From Methanosarcinales archaeon (lineage in GTDB: Archaea > Halobacteriota > Methanosarcinia > Methanotrichales > Methanotrichaceae): DNA of 8,361 nucleotides. Below are positions 1-6,264 of the stretch, in pieces. Numbering within the stretch: the stretch's first letter is position 1; every line of letters begins with the position of its first letter. Location: contig JAAEEW010000117.1 in the NCBI GenBank assembly GCA_013415595.1, forward strand, positions 1 to 8,361, in the 5' to 3' direction. The position numbers were made by a program, and so were the translations under genes. Below the pieces are notes generated by a model. The model did no database searches. It worked only from the letters and a program-made list of their open reading frames with translations, and had not been told where the DNA came from.

Positions 1-134
1 CACTGACTGATTGTTCCAGACTTCGACAAACGTAAAACGCCTTTTCCATGCCAAAAGAGATATACCTCCCGCTACAGATTATTCTCTGCAAGAGCATAGT
101 AGCCGCTGCACAGGCAATTTCGAGGCGTTAGATT

Positions 135-1841
135 TTGAAGATCCTGCTGATGGGCAACCCCAACGTCGGAAAGAGCGTCATATTCTCCCGCCTGACCGGG
201 GCGGACATACTCTCCGCCAACTACCCGGGCAGCACCGTCCAGTTCACCGAGGGCTACATGAGCTTCCGGGGGGAGAAGGCCATCCTGGTGGACGCCCCGG
301 GTGTCTACTCCCTGGAGCCCAGCTCCAAGGCGGAAGAGGTGGCCCGCCAGATCCTGGACCAGGGAGCGGACGTGGTGGTAAACGTGGTGGACTCCACCAA
401 CCTGGAGCGAAACCTCAACCTCACCCTGCAGCTCCTGGAGCGGGGACTGCCCATGGTCATGGCCCTGAACATCTGGGACGTGGCGGTCAAGAGGGGAATA
501 GCCATCGACGTCCAGGCGCTCTCCAGGGAGCTGGGAGTCCCGGTGATCCCTACAGTGGCCGTATCCGGCCAGGGCATCAGAGACCTGGTGCGGGCCATGG
601 AGGAGACCCAGCCCCCGGGGACCGTGGGATTCCAGTCCTCCGACCAGAGATGGGCCCGCATCGGCGAGATTGCAGAACGGGTGCAGAAGGTGGAGCACCG
701 CCACTACTCCCTTCTTGAGCGGCTGGAGGAGCTGAGCATCCAGCCCCTCACCGGGGTTCCCCTGGCCCTGCTGGTACTGTTCATGTCCTTCAGCCTGGTG
801 ATCGACATCGGAGAGTTCCTGATCGCCCACGTGACCGACCCGGCCTTCTCCGTCTACTCCCGGGCCGTCACCGGCCTGGTGGAGGGCTACAGCACCGGAC
901 TGGCCCGAGACATCCTGGTTGGCCGGTCGCCGGAGCTGCTCAAGTCCTTCGGCATCCTCACCACCGGACTTTACATCCCCCTGGGAATCGTGCTCCCCTT
1001 CCTGCTTCCCTACTACCTGGTGCTGGGGTTCCTGGAGGACCTGGGCTACCTGCCCCGCATCTCCGTCCTCCTGGACGCCCTGATGCACCGGGTGGGCCTG
1101 CACGGGGCGGCCATCTTTCCCTGTGTGCTGGGCATGGGCTGCTCGGTTCCGGGAGTGATGGCCGTGAGCATCCTGGAGAGCCCCAAGCAGAGGTTCATCG
1201 CTGCCACCCTGCTCACCATGGCCATCCCCTGCGCCTCCCAGACGGCCATGGTCTTCGGCATCCTCGGACCCTACGGCCTGCGCTACATCGCCATCGTCTA
1301 CCTGACCCTGGCCCTGGTCTTCATGGGCTCCGGCATCGTGATGCACCGCTTCATCCGGGAGGAGTCGCCGGAGATCTTCCTGGAGATCCCGCCCTACCGC
1401 ATGCCGGATCTCAGATCCTCCCTGAAGAAGGCCTACATCCGGCTGCGGGCCTTCCTGTACGAGGCGGTGCCCTACATCGGAGTGGGCATGCTGATCATGA
1501 ACCTGTTCGAGATCAGCGGGCTAATGGCCTGGACAGGTGAAGCCCTGCGACCTCTCGTCTCCGGGATCCTGGGGCTGCCCAGCGACGCCGCCGCTGCTTT
1601 AATGATCGGATTTCTGAGAAAGGACATGGGAATCGGCATGTTCGTGCCCATGAACATGACCCCGGAGCAGCTCACCATCGCCTCCGTGGTCCTGGCCCTG
1701 TACTTCCCTTGCGTGGCCACCTTCATGGTCATGCTGAAGGAACTGGGCTGGTCAGGGACCCTGGCCTCCGTCGGCCTGCGCCTGGTGGTGGCCCTGGTGG
1801 TGGGAAGCGCCCTGAACGTCCTGCTGGCATGGACCTTCTAG
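135..1841 (+). CDS. feoB: FeoB-type ferrous iron transport GTPase/permease (compact form)
   Basis: Membrane protein that couples a cytoplasmic G domain to Fe(II) uptake. The G domain fills residues 1-155: G1 GNPNVGKS (7-14), G2 region YPGSTV (30-35), G3 DAPG (53-56), the FeoB-typical stretch DSTNLERNLNLTLQLLE (86-102), and G4 NIWD (112-115). Membrane segments begin near residue 205. The first Gate region (about 303-345) reads GLHGAAIFPCVLGMGCSVP, followed by MAIPCAS (362-368), and the C-terminal FeoB motifs GFLRKD (492-497) and LYFPCVATF (522-530) are present. Start is TTG at 135, giving MKILLMGNPN directly, with GAGG at 122-125. At 568 aa it is shorter than most FeoB (about 650-800 aa). It differs from the usual motifs: V for C and S for T in G1, DAPG for DLPG, GCSVP for GCNVP, and IPCASQT where many have SCSARLP. 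No feoA or feoC lies next to it. A metal other than iron cannot be excluded. Confidence 0.88.
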   Translation: MKILLMGNPNVGKSVIFSRLTGADILSANYPGSTVQFTEGYMSFRGEKAILVDAPGVYSLEPSSKAEEVARQILDQGADVVVNVVDSTNLERNLNLTLQLLERGLPMVMALNIWDVAVKRGIAIDVQALSRELGVPVIPTVAVSGQGIRDLVRAMEETQPPGTVGFQSSDQRWARIGEIAERVQKVEHRHYSLLERLEELSIQPLTGVPLALLVLFMSFSLVIDIGEFLIAHVTDPAFSVYSRAVTGLVEGYSTGLARDILVGRSPELLKSFGILTTGLYIPLGIVLPFLLPYYLVLGFLEDLGYLPRISVLLDALMHRVGLHGAAIFPCVLGMGCSVPGVMAVSILESPKQRFIAATLLTMAIPCASQTAMVFGILGPYGLRYIAIVYLTLALVFMGSGIVMHRFIREESPEIFLEIPPYRMPDLRSSLKKAYIRLRAFLYEAVPYIGVGMLIMNLFEISGLMAWTGEALRPLVSGILGLPSDAAAALMIGFLRKDMGIGMFVPMNMTPEQLTIASVVLALYFPCVATFMVMLKELGWSGTLASVGLRLVVALVVGSALNVLLAWTF

Positions 1842-1865
1842 GCCTGGTGCCTTCTAGACCTGGAG
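1834..1865. repeat. 16-bp imperfect tandem duplication over the feoB stop codon
   Basis: Two adjacent 16-bp units, 1834-1849 and 1850-1865, match at 14 of 16 positions. Both begin CCTTCTAG; the first copy contains the feoB stop codon TAG (1839-1841). The duplication may arise from replication slippage. It has the same unit length as the repeats at 2753 and 4569. Confidence 0.7.
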
Positions 1866-1962
1866 GAGCTGCACGGCCGGGGGCTGAAGTTCCGAAACCA
1901 GGCCTTGCCGGCTGGGGTAGCGAACAGGAGCCCGGAATCTCCGGCCGTGGATTGCACCGCAG

Positions 1963-2538
1963 CTATCTGATCTTTTTCAATAGGCGGTTGATCTCATTCT
2001 TGTCGAACTTATCAGGATCGTAATCCTCTCCGGCCCAGTCCATGATCTCTTCGTGATCCGGATGCTCAGGGTCCCGGAAGGCCACCAGAAAATCCTCATA
2101 GCCAGGGATTCCACCACAGTCCTCAGGGGGAGCGGAGCGCTCGCCATCCAGACATACCGGCCGCTTCAATTCCTCATCGGGGACGAAGATCTTCTCCACC
2201 AGTATTTCGTGATACCAGCTATCGCCAAAATCGTATTCGTATATGAACCTGTTATTTTCGTCAGGAGCGACCTTGCTTAGCCTGGCTCGCTTCTCACTCT
2301 TGACATCGCTATCCCAGGGATCTTCATGGGACGGGTCGGAGTAATGCTCGCGCCCCACCATGAACTGATGCAGATGATAATCTCCCCATCCCATGGCCTC
2401 CTGAATAATTTTGTGCAGCTTGAACAGGGTTACATCCCCGCGAACCTGGATTCTGCGCCAGATGGGCGGCTCGATGCCATCGATGGTCACCTTGAGCTGA
2501 TAAACGGGCACTGAGGCCTCTTCCTTTTTGGCAGCCAT
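1963..2538 (-). CDS. pRiA4b ORF-3 family protein (function unknown)
   Basis: Soluble 191-aa protein of the plasmid pRiA4b ORF-3 family (also labelled IS1096 passenger TnpR-like), found widely as a single-domain protein in bacteria and archaea with no settled biochemical role. Family hallmarks seen in order: YQLKVTIDGIEPPIWRRIQV (13-32), LHKIIQEAMGW (41-51) with YHLHQF (54-59), YEYDFGDSWYHEI (100-112), then CLDGERSAPPEDCGGIPGY (129-147), and an acidic C-terminal tail with W and FDKNEINRLLKKI. Full length for the family. ATG at 2536-2538 follows a strong GGAGGAGG (complement of 2543-2550). It is convergent with feoB and stands alone. To the eye its base composition is less GC-rich than its neighbours. 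Together with the family's frequent occurrence on plasmids and in accessory DNA, this hints at horizontal acquisition. There is no transposase next to it, so the transposon label should not be read as function. Confidence 0.88.
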   Translation of the reverse strand: MAAKKEEASVPVYQLKVTIDGIEPPIWRRIQVRGDVTLFKLHKIIQEAMGWGDYHLHQFMVGREHYSDPSHEDPWDSDVKSEKRARLSKVAPDENNRFIYEYDFGDSWYHEILVEKIFVPDEELKRPVCLDGERSAPPEDCGGIPGYEDFLVAFRDPEHPDHEEIMDWAGEDYDPDKFDKNEINRLLKKIR

Positions 2539-2945
2539 TTTTCCTCCTCCACCAAAAACTCTTCATCGATCTCTCAAATCCCGGTTGCCTTTCCCCGAGA
2601 TTCAGTTTGAAGGGGATACGTCATCTGGGAGATGCACCGAAGGATTGTGCCAGATCGAGATCCTCGATTGATCAGCTGGCGCTGTATCGAACGATACTCC
2701 TCTGCAGCCCCAGCCTGGGGCGGGAGATCCCAAATTAGCCCTTCCCCGCCCGGGTGAAGCAGCTCCCAGGTGAAGCAGCCAGCCTGAACAACTGGCAGGA
2801 GTCGTCTCTCTTTGATTAAAGACTTTGCCAGGGGAGATCAGAAGTTCGTCTCAGACGCGGTTGAAGTGGACAGGCGGGGCTGGCATGTTGCAGCCTGGCT
2901 GACGATCAAATTCGGGACGCTACGTAGGACGACGTCACCACCCGC
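2539..2945. other. Intergenic region without a gene; short palindromes
   Basis: About 400 bp between the start of the pRiA4b-type gene and the end of the HisA-like gene. I see no convincing ORF or RNA gene. It holds the ribosome binding site of the pRiA4b-type gene at 2543-2550. Three short inverted repeats lie close together: ATCGAG/CTCGAT (2654-2668), GTATCG/CGATAC (2684-2697) and GCCCCAG/CTGGGGC (2707-2721). A direct repeat follows at 2753-2779, and a smaller palindrome, CAGCCTGGCTG, near 2892. No clear TATA box for the pRiA4b-type gene could be picked out. Confidence 0.5.
2753..2779. repeat. 11-bp direct repeat with 16-bp period
   Basis: GGTGAAGCAGC occurs at 2753-2763 and again at 2769-2779, exactly 16 bp apart. 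The identity breaks down after 11 bases, so this is a decayed or partial tandem duplication. Its core, GGTGAAGC, also opens the 9-bp minisatellite upstream of the MFS gene. Confidence 0.5.
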
Positions 2946-3638
2946 TCATCGCAGCCTGTCCAGGGGGATTTTGCCGTTATGAACCGCCGTGGCCACCAGG
3001 GCTCCGGAAAGGCCGATCTCCTCCAGGCCCTCCAGGTCCTCCGGACCCTTCACCCCGCCGCCCAGGATCAGAGGATGTCTGCAGAGGGAGGCTGCCTCCT
3101 GCAAAAAGTGGCGGTCGATCCCCTGTGAGGTCCCCACCCGGTCCAGCTCCAGCAGGATCACTCCGGCCAGGGGGAGATCGTTCAGCCTGGCCAGAAGCTC
3201 CAGGGGCGGCAGGGACCGCTCCCCCGGGGGCGTGAGCACCCGCCTCTCCTTCATGTCGATGCTCACCACCAGGTCCCGGGCAGCGGCCGCCAGGGATATC
3301 AGCTCCAGGGAGGCGGTCTCCGTCCCCAGCACCGGCAGAGCCCCGGAGGGGACGGCCTCCAGGTCGGCCAGGTCCCGCACTCCGATATCGGCCATGGTGG
3401 CTGCCCGACGGGAGATCTGCCCCACCAGGGCCAGGTTGTCTCCCTGGCCGGTGATGCGGTTCAGATCGGCCAGGTAGACCTCCCGGGGGCGGACCTCATC
3501 CAGGAGGGCCAGGGGGGCGGAGGTGCTGACCACCTGGCTAACTCTATGCACCGGGCCGTAACGGCTGCGCTCGCCCCGCACCGCATGCACTACCTCACCA
3601 TTAAATAGATCGAGGACAAAGACGCATCGCACGTTCAT
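2946..3638 (-). CDS. HisA/HisF-related TIM-barrel protein
   Basis: 230-aa (beta/alpha)8 protein related to HisA, the ProFAR isomerase of histidine synthesis, but too divergent to call HisA. Visible features: first strand VFVLDLFNGEVVHAVRG with Asp10 at the position of the HisA N-terminal catalytic Asp; EVYLADLNRITG (53-64); VVSIDMKERRV (124-134) with Asp128 as the second-half acidic candidate; LELDRVGTSQGID (163-175), like the HisA segment after strand 6; and phosphate-binding ILGGGV (191-196) followed by GALVATAVHNGKI. The frame stays open further upstream, but ATG at 3636-3638 is chosen because it puts the first beta strand at the N terminus; the extra upstream frame runs antisense through mfnB. 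No Shine-Dalgarno is seen, so the mRNA may be leaderless. It is divergent from mfnB with about 21 bp between starts. HisA-like proteins of this kind occur in methanogens and in methylotrophs with methanopterin/methanofuran C1 pathways, so a role near those cofactors is plausible but inferred. Confidence 0.82.
   Translation of the reverse strand: MNVRCVFVLDLFNGEVVHAVRGERSRYGPVHRVSQVVSTSAPLALLDEVRPREVYLADLNRITGQGDNLALVGQISRRAATMADIGVRDLADLEAVPSGALPVLGTETASLELISLAAAARDLVVSIDMKERRVLTPPGERSLPPLELLARLNDLPLAGVILLELDRVGTSQGIDRHFLQEAASLCRHPLILGGGVKGPEDLEGLEEIGLSGALVATAVHNGKIPLDRLR
3601..3608 (+). promoter_or_regulatory. Putative TATA box for mfnB, inside the HisA-like gene
   Basis: TTAAATAG is the best A/T box before mfnB. 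It lies within the first codons of the oppositely oriented HisA-like gene. Archaeal spacing of about 25 bp would put the transcript start near 3630 and leave a leader of about 30 nt. Inferred from sequence alone. Confidence 0.35.
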
Positions 3639-3655
3639 TACATCGTGGATTTGGT

Positions 3656-3661
3656 GAATAT
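3656..3661 (-). promoter_or_regulatory. Possible TATA-like element for the HisA-like gene
   Basis: Read on the minus strand, CATATT lies about 20 bp before the ATG at 3638. This fits a leaderless transcript, as does the lack of a ribosome binding site. It overlaps the mfnB start codon, so the two promoters would interlock. Weak match. Confidence 0.25.
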
Positions 3662-4361
3662 GAGGTTGTTGGTAAGTCCGATGAACATCGAAGAGGCTGG
3701 CCTGGCTCTGGCTGGAGGAGCAGACATACTGGACGTCAAAAACCCGAAAGAGGGGTCGCTGGGGGCCAACTTCCCCTGGGCCATTCGGGCGGTGGCCGAG
3801 CTGGCCGGCGGCCGGGTTCCGGTCAGCGCCACCATCGGCGATCTTCAGTACAAGCCGGGAACGGCCAGCCTGGCCGCCCTGGGGGCAGCCTATGCCGGTG
3901 CGGACTACATCAAGGCCGGGCTGCTGGGAATAAAGACCGGGGAAGAGGCCAGGGACATGCTCCAGAACATAGTCCGGTCGGTCAAGGACTTCGACTCGAA
4001 GAAGAAGGTGGTGGCCGCCGCCTACAGCGATCATCTCCGGGTGGGGTCCATCTCCCCCATGCTGCTTCCCCAGGTGGCCCGGGACTGCGGGGCAGACGTA
4101 GTGATGGTGGACACGGCGGTCAAGGACGGCCGGAGCACCTTTGAGTTCATGAACCAGCAGGATCTGGAGGAGTTCGTGAAGGCCGGTCAGGACCTGGGGC
4201 TGGAGGTGGCCCTGGCCGGGACCATCAAGTTCGCCGACCTGGAGATGATAAGCCAGATCGATCCGGACATCATCGGCGTGCGGGGCGTGGTTTGCGGCGG
4301 TGACCGCAACACCAGCATCCGGAGAGAGCTGGTCATGCAGCTAAAAGAGGCCATCTCCTGA
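3660..4361 (+). CDS. mfnB: (5-formylfuran-3-yl)methyl phosphate synthase MfnB (4-HFC-P synthase)
   Basis: Makes the furan precursor of methanofuran by condensing two molecules of glyceraldehyde 3-phosphate into 4-(hydroxymethyl)-2-furancarboxaldehyde phosphate. It is a cytoplasmic TIM-barrel Schiff-base enzyme. Numbered from ATG 3660, the sequence aligns without gaps to the M. jannaschii enzyme at key points: MRLLVSP at the start, DVKNPKEGSLGANFPW with Lys27, SATIGDLQYKPGT (56-68), GADYIKAGL with Lys85, and DTAVKDG (151-157) with Asp151 and Lys155. The C-terminal phosphate-binding part reads GVRGVVCGGDRN. Length is 233 aa, as usual for the family. GTG codons at 3645 and 3654 could add up to five residues, but family alignment and the exact Lys27/Lys155 numbering favour 3660. 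The ribosome binding site is poor. It is a single gene, divergent from the HisA-like gene, with a clear terminator at 4479-4499. Confidence 0.95.
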   Translation: MRLLVSPMNIEEAGLALAGGADILDVKNPKEGSLGANFPWAIRAVAELAGGRVPVSATIGDLQYKPGTASLAALGAAYAGADYIKAGLLGIKTGEEARDMLQNIVRSVKDFDSKKKVVAAAYSDHLRVGSISPMLLPQVARDCGADVVMVDTAVKDGRSTFEFMNQQDLEEFVKAGQDLGLEVALAGTIKFADLEMISQIDPDIIGVRGVVCGGDRNTSIRRELVMQLKEAIS

Positions 4362-4451
4362 TTGGCCAGGCTAAAACCGCAAGGCGGAATCTGGAGGCCT
4401 TCCATACGAAAACGGATGGAGGAAGAAGCCCCACTGAGAGGTGGGGCCTGA
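4362..4451 (+). pseudogene. Probable 3' remnant of an IS200/IS605-family tnpB
   Basis: Directly after the mfnB stop, and in the same frame, 29 sense codons run to TGA at 4449-4451 and end in KRMEEEAPLRGGA. Many IS605/IS1341-type TnpB proteins end in a short M-x-x-E-A-P-(P)-L tail, because the last codons overlap the right-end hairpin of the element. Here the EAPLRGG codons likewise lie on a perfect 7-bp stem (4428-4447). A second imperfect hairpin (CCAT-ACG-AAAA-CGG-ATGG, 4402-4419) lies just upstream, as in the structured tnpB 3' region that gives omega RNA. No RuvC or zinc-finger part of TnpB and no left end are present in the window. If correct, this is a dead stub. The alternative is a chance hairpin in ordinary intergenic DNA. 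Confidence 0.45.
4428..4447. repeat. 7-bp perfect stem-loop, candidate IS605-type right end
   Basis: GCCCCAC (4428-4434) pairs perfectly with GTGGGGC (4441-4447) across a 6-nt TGAGAG loop. It is followed by CTGAACTCC. There is no T tract directly behind it, which argues against a simple terminator and for an IS200/IS605 right-end hairpin. Confidence 0.55.
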
Positions 4452-4478
4452 ACTCCACTCTGGCTCGGCCTCTTTGCC

Positions 4479-4499
4479 GGGATTTCTGATCCCTTTTTT
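4479..4499 (+). terminator. Hairpin plus T6 terminator downstream of mfnB
   Basis: GGGAT (4479-4483) pairs with ATCCC (4489-4493) around a 5-nt loop and is followed at once by TTTTTT (4494-4499). This is a bacterial-looking intrinsic terminator; the T tract alone would suit archaeal RNA polymerase. It would end mfnB transcription, including any tnpB remnant. Confidence 0.6.
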
Positions 4500-4501
4500 C
4501 C

Positions 4502-4543
4502 AAAATTTTTCAAAATCATGGTCCAGGCCCAATCTCCGGACCA
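4502..4543 (-). terminator. Putative terminator of serA (minus strand)
   Basis: Reading downstream of serA on the minus strand, TGGTCC and GGACCA (4519-4524 and 4538-4543) form a 6-bp stem with a 13-nt loop. A T-rich tract, ATTTTGAAAAATTTTG, follows. With the plus-strand terminator this makes a back-to-back termination zone between the convergent mfnB and serA. Confidence 0.4.
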
Positions 4544-4568
4544 CGATCTCTGCGGAGGCCTGGGCCTC

Positions 4569-4600
4569 CTGATCAGAGGCTGATCTGATCAGAGGCTGAT
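4569..4600. repeat. Perfect 16-bp tandem duplication at the serA 3' end
   Basis: CTGATCAGAGGCTGAT occurs twice without a gap, at 4569-4584 and 4585-4600, with 16 of 16 bases identical. The second copy carries the last serA codons and its TGA stop (complement of 4589-4591), so the extra copy lies just beyond the gene and leaves the protein unchanged. A perfect copy suggests a recent event. Confidence 0.9.
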
Positions 4601-6160
4601 GGTCCTGGCCTTGATCACTCCCGGGACCTTCTTGACCTTGCTCAGGGTCTCGTCCGGGACTGCCTGGTCGACGTTCAGCACCATCAACTGGGGCATACCG
4701 GCCGAGCTGCGGCCTACGTGCATGCCACCGATGTTGATCCTGTCCTCGCCCAGAACCATGCACACCGGCCCGATGATGTTGGGCTTGTCCTCGTGTACCG
4801 CCATCAGCAGGTTGCCCTCTGTGGGCACGTAGACCCGGTAGTCGTTGATCTGGACTATGCGGCGCTCCTTGTTGGCGTAGACCGACCCGTGGACGGAGAG
4901 AATGTGGCTCCCGGCCTTCAGCTTGATGGTGATCAGGTTGCTGTATCCGTTTGCCGCCTCAGCCCTGGCCTCCATCAGCTTGACTCCCCTCTCCTTGAGC
5001 AGGGCCGGGGCGTTGACGAAGTTGGCCATGTTCCCTGCGGCCTCCAGCAGGCCCTTGATGGCGGAGATGGTAACCGGCCGGGTGTCCTTCTCCCCGATGC
5101 TGCCGCCGTAGATTATCTCCAGCTCGTCAACCCTCTGCTCGCTGAGCTGCCCCAGCAGCCGGCCCATGGTCTCAGCCAGCTTCATGTAGGGCTCCATGAC
5201 CGCCAGGGTCTCCGGGGAGATGGCCGGCATGTTGATGGCGTTGGTGGGCAGGTCGCCCCGGCCCAGGGCCAGGATCTGCTCGGCTACGGCAATGGCCACG
5301 TTGATCTGGGCTTCAGCAGTGGAAGCTCCCAGGTGGGGGGTGGTGATGATGCGCTCCTGCTCCAGAAGCGGATGGCCAGTGGGGGGTTCCTTGGTGTAGA
5401 CGTCTATGGCCGCGCCGCCGATGCGGTTCTCGGCCACCGCTTTGGCCAGGGCGGCCTCATTGATGATCCCGCCCCGGGCGCAGTTGATTATGCGCACGGT
5501 GGGCTTCATGACGGCCAGCTGAGGCTCGTCGATCAGGTCTCGGGTCTCCTTGGTCAGGGGTGTGTGCACGGTTATGAAGTCGCTCTCCCTGAAGATCTCG
5601 TCCAGGGTGGTGAGCTTGAGGCCCAGCTCGGCGGCCTTGGCCTCGGTGATGAAGGGGTCGTAGGCCAGGATCTTCATGTCGAAGGACTTCATCCTCTTGG
5701 CCACTTCGGCGCCGATCCTGCCCAGGCCCACGATTCCCAGGGTCTTGTTGTAGACCTCGACCCCGGTGTACTTCTTGCGGTTCCATTCGCCCCGCCTGAC
5801 AGAGGCGTTGGCCTGGGGGATGTTCCGGGCCATGGACAGCATCATGGCGATGGTGTGCTCCGCGGCAGAGATGGTGTTGCCGCCCGGGGTGTTGACCACG
5901 ATTACCCCTTTCCTGGTGGCCGCCTCCACGTCCACGTTGTCAATGCCCACGCCCGCTCGCCCGACGATCCTGAGCCTGTCGCCGGCGTTGATGACATCGG
6001 CCGTAACCCTGGTACCGCTTCGTATGACCAGTGCGTCGTACTCCTTGATCCGCTCCACCAGCTCTTCTGGCGAGAGGTTGGTCATCACGTCGACCTCTGC
6101 CCCGGCCTCCAGCCTCTTGACGCCCTCCTCGGCCAGGGGATCGCTAACTAAAACTCTCAC
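4589..6160 (-). CDS. serA: D-3-phosphoglycerate dehydrogenase
   Basis: First enzyme of the phosphorylated serine pathway: oxidises 3-phosphoglycerate to 3-phosphohydroxypyruvate with NAD. Cytoplasmic, normally a tetramer. Residues 1-95 form the outer substrate-binding part, including RSGTRVT (47-53) and GRAGVGIDN (67-75). The Rossmann domain has GLGRIG (145-150) and the NAD-ribose Asp in AYDP (Asp168). The catalytic set of the D-2-hydroxyacid dehydrogenases is intact: Arg229 in NCARGGI, Glu258 in YTKEPP and His276 in TPHLGAS. An intervening ASB domain (about 320-445) and a C-terminal ACT domain (about 450-523, GNLLMAVHEDKPNIIGPV onward) make this the long SerA type, open to allosteric control such as serine feedback. 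The start is GTG at 6158-6160, giving MRVLVSDPL, with GGAGG 8 nt upstream. The open frame continues to 6232 but has no family match there. 523 aa is typical for archaeal SerA. It is a single gene, divergent from the MFS gene. Confidence 0.96.
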   Translation of the reverse strand: MRVLVSDPLAEEGVKRLEAGAEVDVMTNLSPEELVERIKEYDALVIRSGTRVTADVINAGDRLRIVGRAGVGIDNVDVEAATRKGVIVVNTPGGNTISAAEHTIAMMLSMARNIPQANASVRRGEWNRKKYTGVEVYNKTLGIVGLGRIGAEVAKRMKSFDMKILAYDPFITEAKAAELGLKLTTLDEIFRESDFITVHTPLTKETRDLIDEPQLAVMKPTVRIINCARGGIINEAALAKAVAENRIGGAAIDVYTKEPPTGHPLLEQERIITTPHLGASTAEAQINVAIAVAEQILALGRGDLPTNAINMPAISPETLAVMEPYMKLAETMGRLLGQLSEQRVDELEIIYGGSIGEKDTRPVTISAIKGLLEAAGNMANFVNAPALLKERGVKLMEARAEAANGYSNLITIKLKAGSHILSVHGSVYANKERRIVQINDYRVYVPTEGNLLMAVHEDKPNIIGPVCMVLGEDRINIGGMHVGRSSAGMPQLMVLNVDQAVPDETLSKVKKVPGVIKARTISL

Positions 6161-6168
6161 GACATCTT

Positions 6169-6173
6169 CCTCC
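6169..6173 (-). promoter_or_regulatory. Ribosome binding site fixing the serA GTG start
   Basis: GGAGG on the minus strand lies 8 nt before the GTG at 6160. This supports that start over upstream ATG codons of the same frame (up to 6232), which lack SerA homology. Confidence 0.7.
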
Positions 6174-6197
6174 ACTGGCGGACAGAGATGTACAAGC

Positions 6198-6205
6198 ATT
6201 TTATT
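6198..6205 (-). promoter_or_regulatory. Putative TATA box of serA
   Basis: On the minus strand AATAAAAT, preceded by CGAAAG, is an archaeal-type TATA candidate. Archaeal spacing puts the transcript start near 6175, just before the GGAGG site, giving a short leader of about 15 nt. Confidence 0.45.
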
Positions 6206-6264
6206 CTTTCGACATAGAACGCAAATGGTCAAGCCCGGAGATTTCCTGGGAAGCTGGCGGACCA

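Noticed and set aside
72..1346. Long 424-codon open frame antisense to feoB
   Set aside because: Low-complexity His/Gly/Gln-rich translation typical of the antisense of a GC-rich gene; feoB on the other strand has full family motifs.
2326..2514. Small plus-strand ORFs over the pRiA4b-type gene
   Set aside because: Shadows of a well-supported minus-strand gene.
3639..4034. N-terminal extension of the HisA-like protein to 362 aa
   Set aside because: The extra part runs antisense through mfnB and has no TIM-barrel similarity; ATG 3638 starts exactly at the first beta strand.
4428..4447. Hairpin as a plain intrinsic terminator of mfnB
   Set aside because: No T tract follows it directly; the hairpin with T6 at 4479-4499 is the better terminator.
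4718..6151. Long 477-codon open frame antisense to serA
   Set aside because: Asp/Val/His/Gly-rich shadow of serA with no recognisable domain.
6161..6232. N-terminal extension of SerA to 547 aa
   Set aside because: The extra residues do not match SerA, and the GTG at 6160 has a good ribosome binding site and the family N terminus.
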